Notes under the pieces: generated by a model | Database searches by the model: none | Told to the model about the DNA's origin: nothing | What the model saw: only the letters and a program-made list of their open reading frames with translations | Source of the DNA: DAIOGN01 sp036745245 | GTDB lineage: Bacteria; Zixibacteria; MSB-5A5; JAUVRN01 | Direction of reading: 5' to 3' | Length of the DNA stretch: 36,300 nucleotides | NCBI GenBank assembly: GCA_036745245.1 | Contig: DAIOGN010000015.1 | Coordinates: 1-36,300 of the forward strand | Program-made: the position numbers and the translations under genes | Part shown: positions 14,883 through 24,105 of the stretch, piece after piece | Position numbering within the stretch: the first letter of the stretch is position 1 | Layout: every line of letters starts with the position of its first letter

Positions 14883-15887
14883 CTACACTCCGTGACGCTC
14901 GCCGTTCCCGAGACGGAAGCGGCGGCGCAGGAGTAGAATGCCGAGCGTGAGCAGAAAGTAAAGGGCCACTGTGATCACCGCACTTTCGGCCACGGGAGCG
15001 CCCACCACGAATTGCGTGCCGCGCGCCGTGATCGCGGCGAGCAACCCGAGAATGAGCGACACTTGAGAAGCCGAAAGCCCGAAGCGCCCAAGTATATCGT
15101 ACACGTGATCCCGATCGCCTTCGAACACGTTGCCATGACGCTGCAGACGGTCGAGTGTGGCGGCCACTGCGTCGCACACCGGGACGGCACACACCCAGAA
15201 CCCGGGCCACCAGGTGGAGCCACCCGGTGCGGTGAAGACCAGATAGAAGAGATAGCCCACCACCAGGCTGCCGCTGTCGCCCAGAAACGTGCGAGCCGGC
15301 TGCCAATTACGCGGCAAAAAGCCCGCCAGCACGGCGGCACACTGCGCAGCCGGAAGCCACGCCATGTACAGCTCCGCCGCCACAGCCGACCAGACCGCCA
15401 GCGCGCACAGGGCGCCCAGCGCCAGCAGACCGTCCATGCCGTCGTAGAAATTGACCGCGTTGATCACCACGATGAAAAGTACCAGTGACAACCCGAGATC
15501 GAGCCAGCCGGTGCCGCTCGGCGTCACGCGCACTCCGAGGTTCCACGCAATCGCGAAGATCATCACCTGCAGCAAGAGCCGCGCCAGCGCGCTTCGCGGC
15601 GCGAAGTCGTCCCAGGTGCCCAGTGCGAACAGAAGGCTCGCCACGGCCAGCTGCGCGGTGGTGAAGGTCATCACACCGGTCGCATGCCCTGCGAGAAACG
15701 CCAGCCACAAAGACGCGATCACGGCAAAGCCGCCGAAGCGCGGCGTGGCGCGCTCGTGAATCTTCAGCGGTCCACCCGGTGCGTCCACCAGGTGAAACAC
15801 AACGGCAAGCCGCTCGGAGAGAAGCGTGAGAAGCCACGCGGCCAGGGCCAGGCCCGGCAGGAGCGCAAGGAGTCGCCAGTCGGTCAC
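14883..15887 (-). CDS. WecA/TagO/MraY-family sugar-phosphate transferase
   Basis: A 334-residue polytopic inner-membrane enzyme that transfers a sugar-1-phosphate from a UDP-sugar to undecaprenyl phosphate, starting a cell-surface glycan. Family motifs: KIHERATPRFGG (the H-x-x-x-P-R-x-G-G cytosolic loop), the Mg-binding aspartates in WDD and NFYDGMDGL, FLGDSGS, and the GDRDHVYD basic loop typical of the WecA-type rather than the MraY-type acceptor loop. About ten membrane helices. It follows the glycosyltransferase by 3 bp. The organisation (transferase plus GT4-like enzyme) suggests O-antigen or exopolysaccharide initiation; the actual sugar cannot be read from sequence. Confidence 0.9.
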   Translation of the reverse strand: MTDWRLLALLPGLALAAWLLTLLSERLAVVFHLVDAPGGPLKIHERATPRFGGFAVIASLWLAFLAGHATGVMTFTTAQLAVASLLFALGTWDDFAPRSALARLLLQVMIFAIAWNLGVRVTPSGTGWLDLGLSLVLFIVVINAVNFYDGMDGLLALGALCALAVWSAVAAELYMAWLPAAQCAAVLAGFLPRNWQPARTFLGDSGSLVVGYLFYLVFTAPGGSTWWPGFWVCAVPVCDAVAATLDRLQRHGNVFEGDRDHVYDILGRFGLSASQVSLILGLLAAITARGTQFVVGAPVAESAVITVALYFLLTLGILLLRRRFRLGNGERHGV

Positions 15888-15890
15888 GGC

Positions 15891-16886
15891 TTACAAAGCC
15901 TCGCGAATCGACCCGAGCAGCCGGGACGTGAAGGTTTCGATATGAAAATGCGAAACGATCCGGGTGCGCACGCGCGCCCGTTCCGCGTCGCCTGACGCCA
16001 GGGCNNNNNNNNNNCCGCGCTCGAATTCCTGTGGGAGCATGCGGTCCACCAGGACGCCGTCGGCGCCCAGCACCTCGCCCAACGCGCCCCGATTCGATAC
16101 CACCGGCACGCAGCCGCTCAGCATGGCTTCGGCCACAGCGCAGCCGAAGCTCTCCTGGCGCGAGGGCTGAAAGCACACTTTGGCGGATTGCAGCTTCACA
16201 CGATACGCCTCACCCGACAGGCGCCCCGTGAACGTGAGGTTTACGGGAAGGGACTCCATGTACGACTTCAGTTCATCGCCCGGGCTGGGGCCCACCACTT
16301 CAAAGCGAAGGTCGGGCATGCGGGCCGCCGTGTCGATCACCAGATCGATCCCCTTGACGAGCGAATGTGTGCCAGACACGGTGACTACATCCAGGGGACG
16401 TGGGCCTGCGGGGAAAGGCCACTCCGCCGGGTCGAACCCGTGAAACACAGTGGCGACCTTCTCCGGCGCGACTTGTGCGTGACGAATCGCTTCACCCCGC
16501 GTGAATTCGGACACCGCCAGCACCCGGGCCGCCTGCGCGAAGAGAAACCGCGACACATGATGTCTCCACCACGACGTGTGTGTGCCATAGTGGATGTCGG
16601 GGAGGCGCGCTACATCCCAACCACCGGCCACAACCACCAGCGGCTGCCGCCCAAAGGTCAAGAACACCGAGGCGATCGCATGCGCCGCGCCGAACCAGCA
16701 GAAGATCAGATCCGATCGCGCGGCCTCATGACCCAACCGGGGGGCGTCGTGCCATCCGCGCCAGCGGAAGAGCGACGACCTCGGCCACGTGCGCGAAATG
16801 ATGTCCCAATCGCGTGCCATGAAACTCGACAGCACACGGTCGTAGACGAAGAGAATCCGGGAGTCTGTTGCGGGCCTGGAACTCAT
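15891..16886 (-). CDS. GT4-like glycosyltransferase (contains assembly gap)
   Basis: About 331 residues with a GT-B fold. A Rossmann-like N-domain carries the family-4-like GGWDVARLP and VLAVSEFTRGEAIRHA segments. A C-domain has FTGRLS, then the nucleotide-sugar E-x7-E motif within RQESFGCAVAEAM and GCVPVVSNRGALGEV. The ATG overlaps the stop of the M24 peptidase gene (ATGA), and the WecA-like gene follows by 3 bp. Ten N at 16005-16014 interrupt the C-terminal part; the frame is preserved across them, so the true gap is 10 bp or differs by a multiple of three. A displaced fragment of the same gene lies at 14711-14806. Confidence 0.88.
   Translation of the reverse strand: MSSRPATDSRILFVYDRVLSSFMARDWDIISRTWPRSSLFRWRGWHDAPRLGHEAARSDLIFCWFGAAHAIASVFLTFGRQPLVVVAGGWDVARLPDIHYGTHTSWWRHHVSRFLFAQAARVLAVSEFTRGEAIRHAQVAPEKVATVFHGFDPAEWPFPAGPRPLDVVTVSGTHSLVKGIDLVIDTAARMPDLRFEVVGPSPGDELKSYMESLPVNLTFTGRLSGEAYRVKLQSAKVCFQPSRQESFGCAVAEAMLSGCVPVVSNRGALGEVLGADGVLVDRMLPQEFERXXXXALASGDAERARVRTRIVSHFHIETFTSRLLGSIREAL
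16005..16014. other. Assembly gap (10 N)
   Basis: Ten N placed in the 3' part of the glycosyltransferase gene. The reading frame is the same on both sides. A scaffolding placeholder, not a biological feature. Confidence 0.97.
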
Positions 16887-18082
16887 CCACCCAGCAGAAT
16901 GGGGGTGCGCTGCGGGCGGGACAACCAGCGCGTTCCGTCCGGCGTGATCACCACATCTTCCTCCAGAGAGGCGTAGCCTGTGCCCGGAACTTCAGCCTCC
17001 AGTTCGAGCGTGAACACCTGACCCACCTCTACGGGCCAGCGCGGTGAGTTTCCATAGCGTGGCCACAGGGGCCCGAGAAGGGCACCGCCGTCGTGAACCG
17101 CACGCCCGAGCTGGTGCCCCAGGGCGTGCTGGTACTCGGGGTACCCCCGCCCAAGAATGAAGTCGCGCGCGGCGCTGTCGACTTCGACACCCATCACGCC
17201 GGCCTTCAGCCGGCCGTAGGCATCCTGAATGCAGTCGGCCACCGCCGAGAAGGCGCGCGTCAGTTCGGGAGGCGCCGCCGATTCGCCGGGCTTCAAGGCG
17301 TACACACAGCGCTGAAGGTCGGCGCAATAGTCGCGATAGCGAAAGCCGAAGTCGAGGTGCAACAGATCGCCGGCCTCGAACTTCGCTTCGGTGGGATGCG
17401 TGTGTCCCACGGCTGATTTCGTGCCAGAATTCACAATGGAAGCGAACGCCAGTCCGCACTCGGCGCGCTCCGCCAGCTCGGCCAGGCGCGCGGCGATCTG
17501 GAGTTCGCTTTGCCCGATCAAGCGTTCATTGCACAGGGTGTCGAACGCCGATTCGGTGCGTCGCACCGCCGTTTCCAGGCGCGCCAGTTCATCGCGGGTC
17601 TTGCAGCCGCGTACCGAGCGCACCAGGGGCTGCGAGGACACCACACCGTCCCGCACTCCGGCCCCGTGAAGAATGTCTTTGAGCACAAGGTACAGTCCGT
17701 GCGTGAGTCCGTCGGCCGTGGGATCATCGGCCGCATAGTTGAGAGCCAGCCTCGACGGCCGCAGGCGGCGGAGTTCATTTGTGAGCGGCGGCGCCACCGA
17801 TTGGGTGTAGCCCACGACACGATCGAAACATCCGCGCGCTTGAAACGACTCGACATCGAAGTTGCCCACCACGGCCACAGACTCGCCGGCTGCCGTGTAC
17901 AGGAACGCCGATTGCCAGGTGACCTCCTGCCCGATCAGGTAGTCGAGTACCGGCTCGCGATACACCGACGTTTCCTGCAGGAACACCAGCCACACGTCGA
18001 TCCCCTCGCGCTTGAGGGCGGCATGGGCCTGGGCGATTTTGTCCTTGATCAGGTCCCGTTCGATGGTTGCTGAGGGGGTCAT
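16883..18082 (-). CDS. M24-family metallopeptidase (Xaa-Pro aminopeptidase-like)
   Basis: About 399 residues from the ATG at 18082 (MTPSATIERDLIKDKIAQAH). An N-terminal creatinase-like domain is followed by the pita-bread catalytic domain. The five metal ligands of the family are all visible: the two Asp in LDFGFRYRDYCAD, His in HALGHQLGRAVHDGG, Glu in FTLELEAEV and Glu in SLEEDVVIT. It is therefore predicted to be an active dinuclear-metal aminopeptidase removing residues before proline or related bonds. The frame stays open to 18223 but the extra 47 residues look non-coding. First gene of the minus-strand operon with the glycosyltransferase and the WecA-like gene. Whether the enzyme has any link to glycan synthesis is unknown. 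Confidence 0.9.
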   Translation of the reverse strand: MTPSATIERDLIKDKIAQAHAALKREGIDVWLVFLQETSVYREPVLDYLIGQEVTWQSAFLYTAAGESVAVVGNFDVESFQARGCFDRVVGYTQSVAPPLTNELRRLRPSRLALNYAADDPTADGLTHGLYLVLKDILHGAGVRDGVVSSQPLVRSVRGCKTRDELARLETAVRRTESAFDTLCNERLIGQSELQIAARLAELAERAECGLAFASIVNSGTKSAVGHTHPTEAKFEAGDLLHLDFGFRYRDYCADLQRCVYALKPGESAAPPELTRAFSAVADCIQDAYGRLKAGVMGVEVDSAARDFILGRGYPEYQHALGHQLGRAVHDGGALLGPLWPRYGNSPRWPVEVGQVFTLELEAEVPGTGYASLEEDVVITPDGTRWLSRPQRTPILLGG

Positions 18083-18195
18083 CCAGAAGTCCGGGCGGAT
18101 CTCGAGAGCGCCATATGTAAAGTCAGATGTGTACGATTCGCGTTTTCCGTCATCATCGCTGCGGAGCCTGAGCAGGCCCGCTCTGGGAAAGGGCG

Positions 18196-18234
18196 AATAT
18201 AGCCGCCCCCTGCTTCCGCCCAAAGCTCTTTGGG
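18196..18234 (-). promoter_or_regulatory. Possible promoter and operator palindrome of the M24 operon
   Basis: On the minus strand TTGGGC is followed 16 bp later by TATATT (18196-18201), a plausible sigma-70 promoter. Its -35 overlaps a perfect inverted repeat CCCAAAG-CT-CTTTGGG at 18219-18234, which may be an operator. The spacer is divergent with the HEAT-repeat gene. Confidence 0.3.
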
Positions 18235-18354
18235 GCTTCCTGTGAACCGGCGCCGCGGGATACGCCGAACCCCGCCTTCATTGAACGAGCGGCTTAAAGG
18301 GCATCCGCTGGTCTTCCGATACCCTTATCAGACACGAAGTTGGAGATCAGATTC

Positions 18355-20151
18355 TTGGCCGAACCCACAGCTGGTGCATCCGCGCAGACACCACAGACCG
18401 CAGCCGTGCGGGAGTTGGTCGGCTATTTGTACAAGGCCGTCAAGACCATCCTTCTCTATCCCACGACCAATCCACTGCCGGGTGAATTCCGACTTCATCT
18501 CCACGAGAAGCTGACCGCTTACCTCGAGGCGCACGGGGCTCTGACGCTCACGGTGCGGGGCGACCAGTTCGTACACGAAGGGAACACCGTACACGAAGAA
18601 ACGGGCGGCGACGACAACTTCATCTCCACGCTCACCCGCGACGGCGTGCAGAAGCTGTCGTTCCATGCCGGCCTGGAACTGCATGAACTCGAGGCCTTCC
18701 TCAACGTCATCAAGAAGGTCATCTCGGAACGCGGTGGCGATGACGACCTGGTCACGCTTCTCTGGGAATCTTCGTTCACGCACATTCGTTACGAGGCCAT
18801 CAGCGAACTCGAGGCTGTGGACTACGACGCGGTGGAACAGAAACTTCTGTCCCGTGCGTCCAAGGAAGTCAACGAAGTGGACGATGCCGCCGCTGGCATC
18901 AACTACGGCTCGCTGGTGCTGGATGAAAGTGGACCCGTCGATCTGGCCAACGCCGTCAGCGGCGGGATCGAGGGGGCCGTAGGTGGAGCGCCGAGTGCGA
19001 AATCTCGTCCGCTCGACACGGTGGATGTCACCAACATCATCGACGATCTGGCCGACCTGTCCGACGACCTCTCCCAGGTGGACACCTACCTGCGCGAAGC
19101 CACACAGTTCGATCCGGCCACGTCCACGATCAGCATCGTGTTTGAAATCCTGATCGGCGAAGACGAGGTGCCGGCGTTCGGCGAGTCGTGCAATCTCGTG
19201 GACAACCTGTACGACCGCTTCATCGAACAGGCCGACTTCGGCTCGGCCGTCAAGATCTACGAAGGCATCTGCGAACTCGAGGACGTGGAGAAGGACCATT
19301 CGCCCGCCCGCGCCAAGAGGCTGTCGCAGTCGCGCCTTCGCACGGCCGACAAGGTGCGGATGAGCCGCATCACACAGGCTCTCAACGCCAATCCCGGCTG
19401 TGACATTCGGGCCTGCCAGGCGCTCCTCACCGGACTGCCCCTCGAGATGCTGCCCCACCTGGTGACGTCCCTCGGGGACCTCGAACATTTCGCGGCACGC
19501 AAGATGGCCTGCGACCTGTTGGCCGAGCGGGGCGCCGACCGCCTCGACACAATCGGCAACGGCATGTTCGACAAGCGCTGGTACGTGGTGCGCAACGTTG
19601 CGCTGGTGCTGGGCAATATCGGCGGCGCGCGCGCCTGCCAGTATCTCGAAAAGGCCGTTCAACACGCCGACGAGCGCGTGCGGCGGGAAGTCATCGAGGC
19701 CCTGGTGCGCATGGATCCCGAACTGGCCAACCGCACGCTGCGCCAGGCGCTGGACGACGCCTCCGTGGAACTGCGTCTGCTCACGCTGCGTGCACTGGCG
19801 GCGCGACGGGATGAGGAGACCGCGGCCCTGGCCGCCCAGCGCGTATTAAACAAGTCGTTCCAGCAGCGCGAGCCCACCGAACAAAAGGAATGGCTGGTGG
19901 CCCTCGCCAGGATTCAGGGAGACGGCGCCATGCCCACGTTCCAGAAACTGATCTCAGGGTTCTCCCTGTTTCAGTCGTCCGCCCGGCTGAGACTGCGCGC
20001 CCTGGCCGTCACGGCTCTCGGCGAAGCCGGCGGCGAAGCTGCGTCCGCGTATCTCGAAAAGCTGTCGAAGGACAAAAACGAACGCGTACGCGACGCCGCC
20101 ACGAAAGCACTCCATCGCAAGCAGCACGGGGCCCGGGGGACCGAATCCTAG
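18355..20151 (+). CDS. HEAT-repeat protein with novel N-terminal module
   Basis: About 598 residues, cytoplasmic. Residues about 10-150 form a mixed alpha/beta module (LVGYLYKAVKTILLYP ... LTVRGDQFVHEGNTV ... GVQKLSFHAGLE) that also opens the next gene. An acidic, low-complexity linker around 215-240 contains DTVDVTNIIDDLADLSDDLS. From about 350 to the end there are HEAT-like helical repeats (RWYVVRNVALVLGNIGG, DERVRREVIEALVRMDPE, SARLRLRALAVTALGEAGGE, NERVRDAATKAL), which serve as protein-binding scaffolds. TTG at 18355 has a GGAG nine bases upstream; TTG 18340 is an alternative in the same frame. The stop TAG directly abuts the ATG of the HD-GYP gene, so the two are translationally coupled and probably act together. 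Confidence 0.85.
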   Translation: MAEPTAGASAQTPQTAAVRELVGYLYKAVKTILLYPTTNPLPGEFRLHLHEKLTAYLEAHGALTLTVRGDQFVHEGNTVHEETGGDDNFISTLTRDGVQKLSFHAGLELHELEAFLNVIKKVISERGGDDDLVTLLWESSFTHIRYEAISELEAVDYDAVEQKLLSRASKEVNEVDDAAAGINYGSLVLDESGPVDLANAVSGGIEGAVGGAPSAKSRPLDTVDVTNIIDDLADLSDDLSQVDTYLREATQFDPATSTISIVFEILIGEDEVPAFGESCNLVDNLYDRFIEQADFGSAVKIYEGICELEDVEKDHSPARAKRLSQSRLRTADKVRMSRITQALNANPGCDIRACQALLTGLPLEMLPHLVTSLGDLEHFAARKMACDLLAERGADRLDTIGNGMFDKRWYVVRNVALVLGNIGGARACQYLEKAVQHADERVRREVIEALVRMDPELANRTLRQALDDASVELRLLTLRALAARRDEETAALAAQRVLNKSFQQREPTEQKEWLVALARIQGDGAMPTFQKLISGFSLFQSSARLRLRALAVTALGEAGGEAASAYLEKLSKDKNERVRDAATKALHRKQHGARGTES

Positions 20152-21588
20152 ATGGAAACGAAGACCACCTCCGTCTCGGCGCCGCCTCTCGCAGCCGACC
20201 TGGTGCATCAGTTCTTCGTGGTCATGAAGACGGCCACCGTGTACGACCGCAACAACGAAGGCTACCTCAAGCCGGCCACGCGTGCGCGAAAAACGCTTAA
20301 GGAAGCCCAGGCCGAGCACGGTGACCTCCTCCTCGAAGTACGCGGCGACTATCTCTTCTTCAACCGCCTGCGCGTGAAGTTCCAGGCGGAGACGTACGGT
20401 GGCGGCCGGTTCGTCATGGACGAAATGACCCGCCGCGGCGTGGGGGCGATCGCCATCTCATCGCAGGCCACGGGCGAGGAGTTCGACGCGTTCGTGTTCG
20501 CCTTCATGGGCGTGGAAGTGCGCAAGGGGCAGGGCATCGACGAGCTTCGCAAGCGCCTCGAAGAGTCCGACTGTCAGGGGATCACCGTGCAGGTGTACGT
20601 GCCCGACGATCACGAGAAAATCGAACCACAGGACTCGGGACACGTGGCCAAGCGCACCTTCTTCCGCGCCGTGGGCCTGGTGGAGGAGATCATGCAGCGT
20701 TCGCGCGCGGGCCAGGAGGTGAACTTCGCCCAGGCCAAGCGCGTAGTGCACAATCTCGTGGACCGCGTGGTGGACGACGAGCAGGCCCTTCTGGAACTCT
20801 CCACCATCCATACCTTCGACGAATACACGTACGCACACTGCGTGAACGTGTGCGTTTACGGAATTACCATCGGCGTGCGGCTGGGCCTCGATCGCACGCA
20901 GCTGTCGGAACTGGGATTCGCCTGCCTGTTCCACGACATCGGCAAGGTGAAGCTGCCCCTGGAACTCATCAACAAGCCCGACGAATACAACGAGCTCGAC
21001 TGGCGGCAGATGCGGCAGCACCCTGTGCTGGGCGCCAAGACGCTTTTGTCCATGCGGCGCCTGTACGACCGCGGACTGGCACGCGCCATTTCGGTGGCCT
21101 TCGAGCATCACCTGGGGCTGGACGGATCCGGCTATCCCAAAGTGGTGAAGATGCGCAAGCCCGACCTGTTCTCGCGTATCTGCTCCATCGCCGACTCCTT
21201 CGACGCCATGACCTCCGGGCGCGTGTACATCAAGAAGCCCATGGGCCCCGACGAAGTGCTGCGCAAGATGGTGATGCGCGCCGGCACGGGCTACGACACG
21301 TTCCTATTGAAGCTCTTCATCAACGCCATCGGCGTGTATCCCATTGGCACGCTCCTGCTTCTGGACACCAAGGAGCTGGGCGTGGTGTACCGCAACAATC
21401 CCGACGACCTCCTGCGCCCCAAGGTGCGCGTGTTTGCCGACGAACACGGCGAAAAGGACATCGTCGAGATCGTGGATCTCACCCGCAAGGATGCCAAGAC
21501 CGGAAAATTCCTGCGTTCCGTGAAGCAGATGGTGGATCCGCACAAGTACAACATCGATATTCAGCGTTACATCTACTGGCAGAAGTAG
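20152..21588 (+). CDS. HD-GYP domain phosphodiesterase
   Basis: A 478-residue protein. The first 140 residues repeat the N-terminal module of the preceding HEAT protein (VHQFFVVMKTATVYDRN ... LEVRGDYLFFNRLRV ... GVGAIAISSQ). An HD-GYP domain follows with its metal and substrate motifs: YAHCVNV, FHDIGKVKLP, QHPVLGAK, EHHLGLDGSGYP, and ADSFDAMTSGRVY. HD-GYP enzymes hydrolyse cyclic di-GMP, or in some lineages cGAMP. All ligand positions that can be read are intact, so activity is expected. The C-terminal 100 residues (FINAIGVYPIGTLLLLDTKE) form the usual accessory beta domain. The ATG directly follows the stop of the HEAT gene. Confidence 0.93.
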   Translation: METKTTSVSAPPLAADLVHQFFVVMKTATVYDRNNEGYLKPATRARKTLKEAQAEHGDLLLEVRGDYLFFNRLRVKFQAETYGGGRFVMDEMTRRGVGAIAISSQATGEEFDAFVFAFMGVEVRKGQGIDELRKRLEESDCQGITVQVYVPDDHEKIEPQDSGHVAKRTFFRAVGLVEEIMQRSRAGQEVNFAQAKRVVHNLVDRVVDDEQALLELSTIHTFDEYTYAHCVNVCVYGITIGVRLGLDRTQLSELGFACLFHDIGKVKLPLELINKPDEYNELDWRQMRQHPVLGAKTLLSMRRLYDRGLARAISVAFEHHLGLDGSGYPKVVKMRKPDLFSRICSIADSFDAMTSGRVYIKKPMGPDEVLRKMVMRAGTGYDTFLLKLFINAIGVYPIGTLLLLDTKELGVVYRNNPDDLLRPKVRVFADEHGEKDIVEIVDLTRKDAKTGKFLRSVKQMVDPHKYNIDIQRYIYWQK

Positions 21589-21599
21589 ACTGAATTCCC

Positions 21600-21613
21600 G
21601 CCGGTCGTCCGGC
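21600..21613. terminator. Short hairpin after the HD-GYP gene
   Basis: GCCGG-TCGT-CCGGC, a 5-bp stem with a tetraloop 12 bp after the stop. No T-run follows, so termination is uncertain. Confidence 0.3.
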
Positions 21614-21834
21614 CGCATCAGGTGTTTCTCAAGCGCTGGGCGCTCGCATTCGCGGATGCAATTGCCTGCTCCGCTCGGATCCTCTTGTTCGTGCGTGTAA
21701 ACTATTCCCTAATAATGGGTTAACCACCACTTTTCGCTTGCGTGAAGCCCCAAATGGGATAGATTTCGGGGTGACTCCATGTTTACATCGCCACGAGATG
21801 CAGCTGGTTTCGCGGCGTCCGGGCAGGGGGGCCC

Positions 21835-22143
21835 TTGAGTAAGCCTGAGCTGTTGAAATTTGCGCTCGAGCGCAGGATCAAGAGCCTGGGTATCACGCGA
21901 AAGATCGACGCAGGACGTGTGCTTGCGGCCTGGAACGAGGCCGTGGGTGCGCAGGTAGCATCTAAAGCGGCCGCTGAATCGCTGGACGGCGGCGTTCTCA
22001 CGGTGGTGGTGCCCGATTCCACGTGGCGCCACCAGCTCTCGCTCACGCGGCAGGAGATGATCGACCGGCTCAACAGTGTGCTGGGGAGCCGGGTGGTGAA
22101 AGATCTCTATTTCGTAGCGACCACTCGCAGGAAAGGCGCGTAA
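21835..22143 (+). CDS. DUF721/DciA-like protein
   Basis: A 102-residue protein starting from TTG, with AGGGGGG just upstream. It begins MSKPELLKFALERRIKSLGI and continues with the DUF721 pattern: a conserved W in VLAAWNEAVGAQVASKA, a strand LTVVVPDSTWRHQLSLTRQE, and a final strand KDLYFVA. DUF721 (DciA) proteins load replicative helicase and are often encoded next to gyrB or recF, as here, 3 bp before gyrB. This copy is a compact version of the family, and orthology to DciA is inferred from domain and location. Confidence 0.82.
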   Translation: MSKPELLKFALERRIKSLGITRKIDAGRVLAAWNEAVGAQVASKAAAESLDGGVLTVVVPDSTWRHQLSLTRQEMIDRLNSVLGSRVVKDLYFVATTRRKGA

Positions 22144-22146
22144 GAC

Positions 22147-24084
22147 ATGCAGGAAGTTCTCGACAAGAACGTGGCCGTTGACTCCAAGGACAAGTACGAC
22201 GCCTCCAAAATCCAGGTCCTCAAGGGACTGGAGGCCGTTCGCAAGCGTCCGGCCATGTACATCGGCGACGTGTCGCAGCGCGGCCTGCACCACCTCGTGT
22301 ATGAGGTGGTCGACAATTCGGTGGACGAGGCCCTGGCGGGGCATTGCACCGAGATCTCAGTCGAGATCGGCGAGAACAACTCGGTGCGCGTGGAAGACAA
22401 TGGCCGCGGCATCCCCGTGGACACGCATGCCGAGATGAAGGTGTCGGCCCTGCAGGTGGTGATGACCATCCTGCACGCGGGTGGCAAGTTCGACCACGGC
22501 ACCTACAAAGTTTCAGGCGGATTGCACGGCGTGGGTGTGTCGGTGGTGAATGCGCTCTCCGAGTGGTGCGAGGTGGAAGTGGCCCGCGATGGCGATGTGT
22601 ACTTTCAGCGGTATTTGCGCGGCGCGCCAGAGGCGCCGGTGAAAAAGATCGGCAATCGCAAGAAGAGCGGCACGCGCACTACGTTTTTGCCCGACAACGA
22701 GATCTTCTCCCAGATCGTGTTCTCTTTCGACGTGCTGGCCTCCAGGCTGCGCGAACTGGCCTTCCTGAATGCGGGCCTGCGCATCACGCTCACCGACAAG
22801 CGCAAGGAAAAGCGCGAGGCGGAGTTCCTGTACAAGGGCGGCGTGAAATCGTTCGTGGAGTATCTCAACGAAAACAAGACGCCCGTTCACCCCAAGGTGC
22901 TGCACTTCCAGGGCTCCTCCGAGAATACCGAGGTGGACATCGCCCTTCAATACAACGACTCGTACGTGGAGAACATCTTCTCCTACGTGAACAACATCAA
23001 CACCATCGAAGGCGGCAGCCACCTGATCGGTTTCAAAACCGCCATCACGCGCACCATCAGCAACTACGCGCGCAAGAACGACCTGCTGAAGAAGGCCGAC
23101 TTCCAGCTTACGGGCGAAGACGTGCGCGAAGGGCTCACCGCGGTGTTGTCGGTGCGCGTGCCCGATCCGCAGTTCGAAGGCCAGACCAAAACCAAGCTGG
23201 GCAATTCCGAAACCAAGGGGATTGTCGAGACCGTGCTCAACGACAAGCTGGGCTCGTTCCTCGAAGAGAACCCGCCGATCGCCCGCAAGATCGTGGAGAA
23301 GTGCTCCTCGGCCGCGCGCTCGCGCGAGGCGGCACGCAAGGCACGCGAGCTGACGCGGCGCAAATCGGCTCTTGAGAACTCCTCGCTGCCGGGGAAATTG
23401 GCCGACTGCTCGCTCACCGATCCGGCCCTGTGCGAGCTGTTCATCGTGGAAGGCGACTCGGCCGGCGGCAACGCCAAGCAGGCGCGCGACCGCCGCTTTC
23501 AGGCCATTTTGCCCATTCGAGGCAAGATCCTCAACGTGGAAAAGGCCCGGATCGACAAGATCCTGTCGCACCAGGAAATCCGCATCATCATCACGGCCCT
23601 GGGCACGGGCTTCGGCGCAGAGGAATTCGACGCCACCAAGACGCGCTACGGCAAGGTGATCATCATGACCGACGCCGACGTGGACGGCGCGCACATCCGC
23701 ACGCTTCTGCTCACGTTTTTCTTCCGCCACATGCGCGGGCTGCTGGAGCAGGGTTCGCTCTTTATCGCGCAGCCGCCCCTCTTCCGCCTGAAGAAGGGGA
23801 ATCGCGAGACCTATGCCTATTCCGATGCGGAGCGTGACCGCGTGCTCGACCAGATGGGCAAACAGGGCGTGGGCATCCAGCGCTACAAGGGCCTGGGCGA
23901 AATGAATCCCGAGCAACTCTGGACCACCACGATGGATCCCGAGAAGCGCACGCTGCTTCAGGTGGATCTCGAAGACGCCGCCGAGGCCGACCACATCTTT
24001 ACCATTCTCATGGGCGACCAGGTGGAACCCAGGCGCAAATTCATCGAGGACAACGCCCGCTACGTCAAGAACCTCGACGCGTAG
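22147..24084 (+). CDS. gyrB: DNA gyrase subunit B
   Basis: A complete 645-residue GyrB, the ATPase subunit of type II topoisomerase, acting with GyrA to introduce negative supercoils. GHKL ATPase motifs: EVVDNSVDEALAG, DNGRGIPVD and GGLHGVGVSVVNALSE. The transducer segment carries YVNNINTIEGGSHLIGFK. The TOPRIM domain has EGDSAGGNAKQARDR, MTDADVDGAHIRTLL, and the C-terminal RYKGLGEMNPEQLW. The length is that of GyrB without the insertion seen in E. coli. It follows the DUF721 gene by 3 bp. No gyrA follows; an exporter operon begins 21 bp downstream instead. The quinolone-determining region is not obviously unusual. Confidence 0.97.
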   Translation: MQEVLDKNVAVDSKDKYDASKIQVLKGLEAVRKRPAMYIGDVSQRGLHHLVYEVVDNSVDEALAGHCTEISVEIGENNSVRVEDNGRGIPVDTHAEMKVSALQVVMTILHAGGKFDHGTYKVSGGLHGVGVSVVNALSEWCEVEVARDGDVYFQRYLRGAPEAPVKKIGNRKKSGTRTTFLPDNEIFSQIVFSFDVLASRLRELAFLNAGLRITLTDKRKEKREAEFLYKGGVKSFVEYLNENKTPVHPKVLHFQGSSENTEVDIALQYNDSYVENIFSYVNNINTIEGGSHLIGFKTAITRTISNYARKNDLLKKADFQLTGEDVREGLTAVLSVRVPDPQFEGQTKTKLGNSETKGIVETVLNDKLGSFLEENPPIARKIVEKCSSAARSREAARKARELTRRKSALENSSLPGKLADCSLTDPALCELFIVEGDSAGGNAKQARDRRFQAILPIRGKILNVEKARIDKILSHQEIRIIITALGTGFGAEEFDATKTRYGKVIIMTDADVDGAHIRTLLLTFFFRHMRGLLEQGSLFIAQPPLFRLKKGNRETYAYSDAERDRVLDQMGKQGVGIQRYKGLGEMNPEQLWTTTMDPEKRTLLQVDLEDAAEADHIFTILMGDQVEPRRKFIEDNARYVKNLDA

Positions 24085-24105
24085 GGCTCAGGCGCGGGGG
24101 CGGTT

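Noticed and set aside
18328..19665. A 445-residue minus-strand frame opposite the HEAT gene
   Set aside because: Antisense shadow of a high-GC gene (Val/Arg/Gly/His-rich); the plus frame has clear HEAT repeats and couples to the HD-GYP gene.
22513..23994. A 493-residue minus-strand frame opposite gyrB
   Set aside because: Antisense shadow; gyrB motifs are complete on the plus strand.
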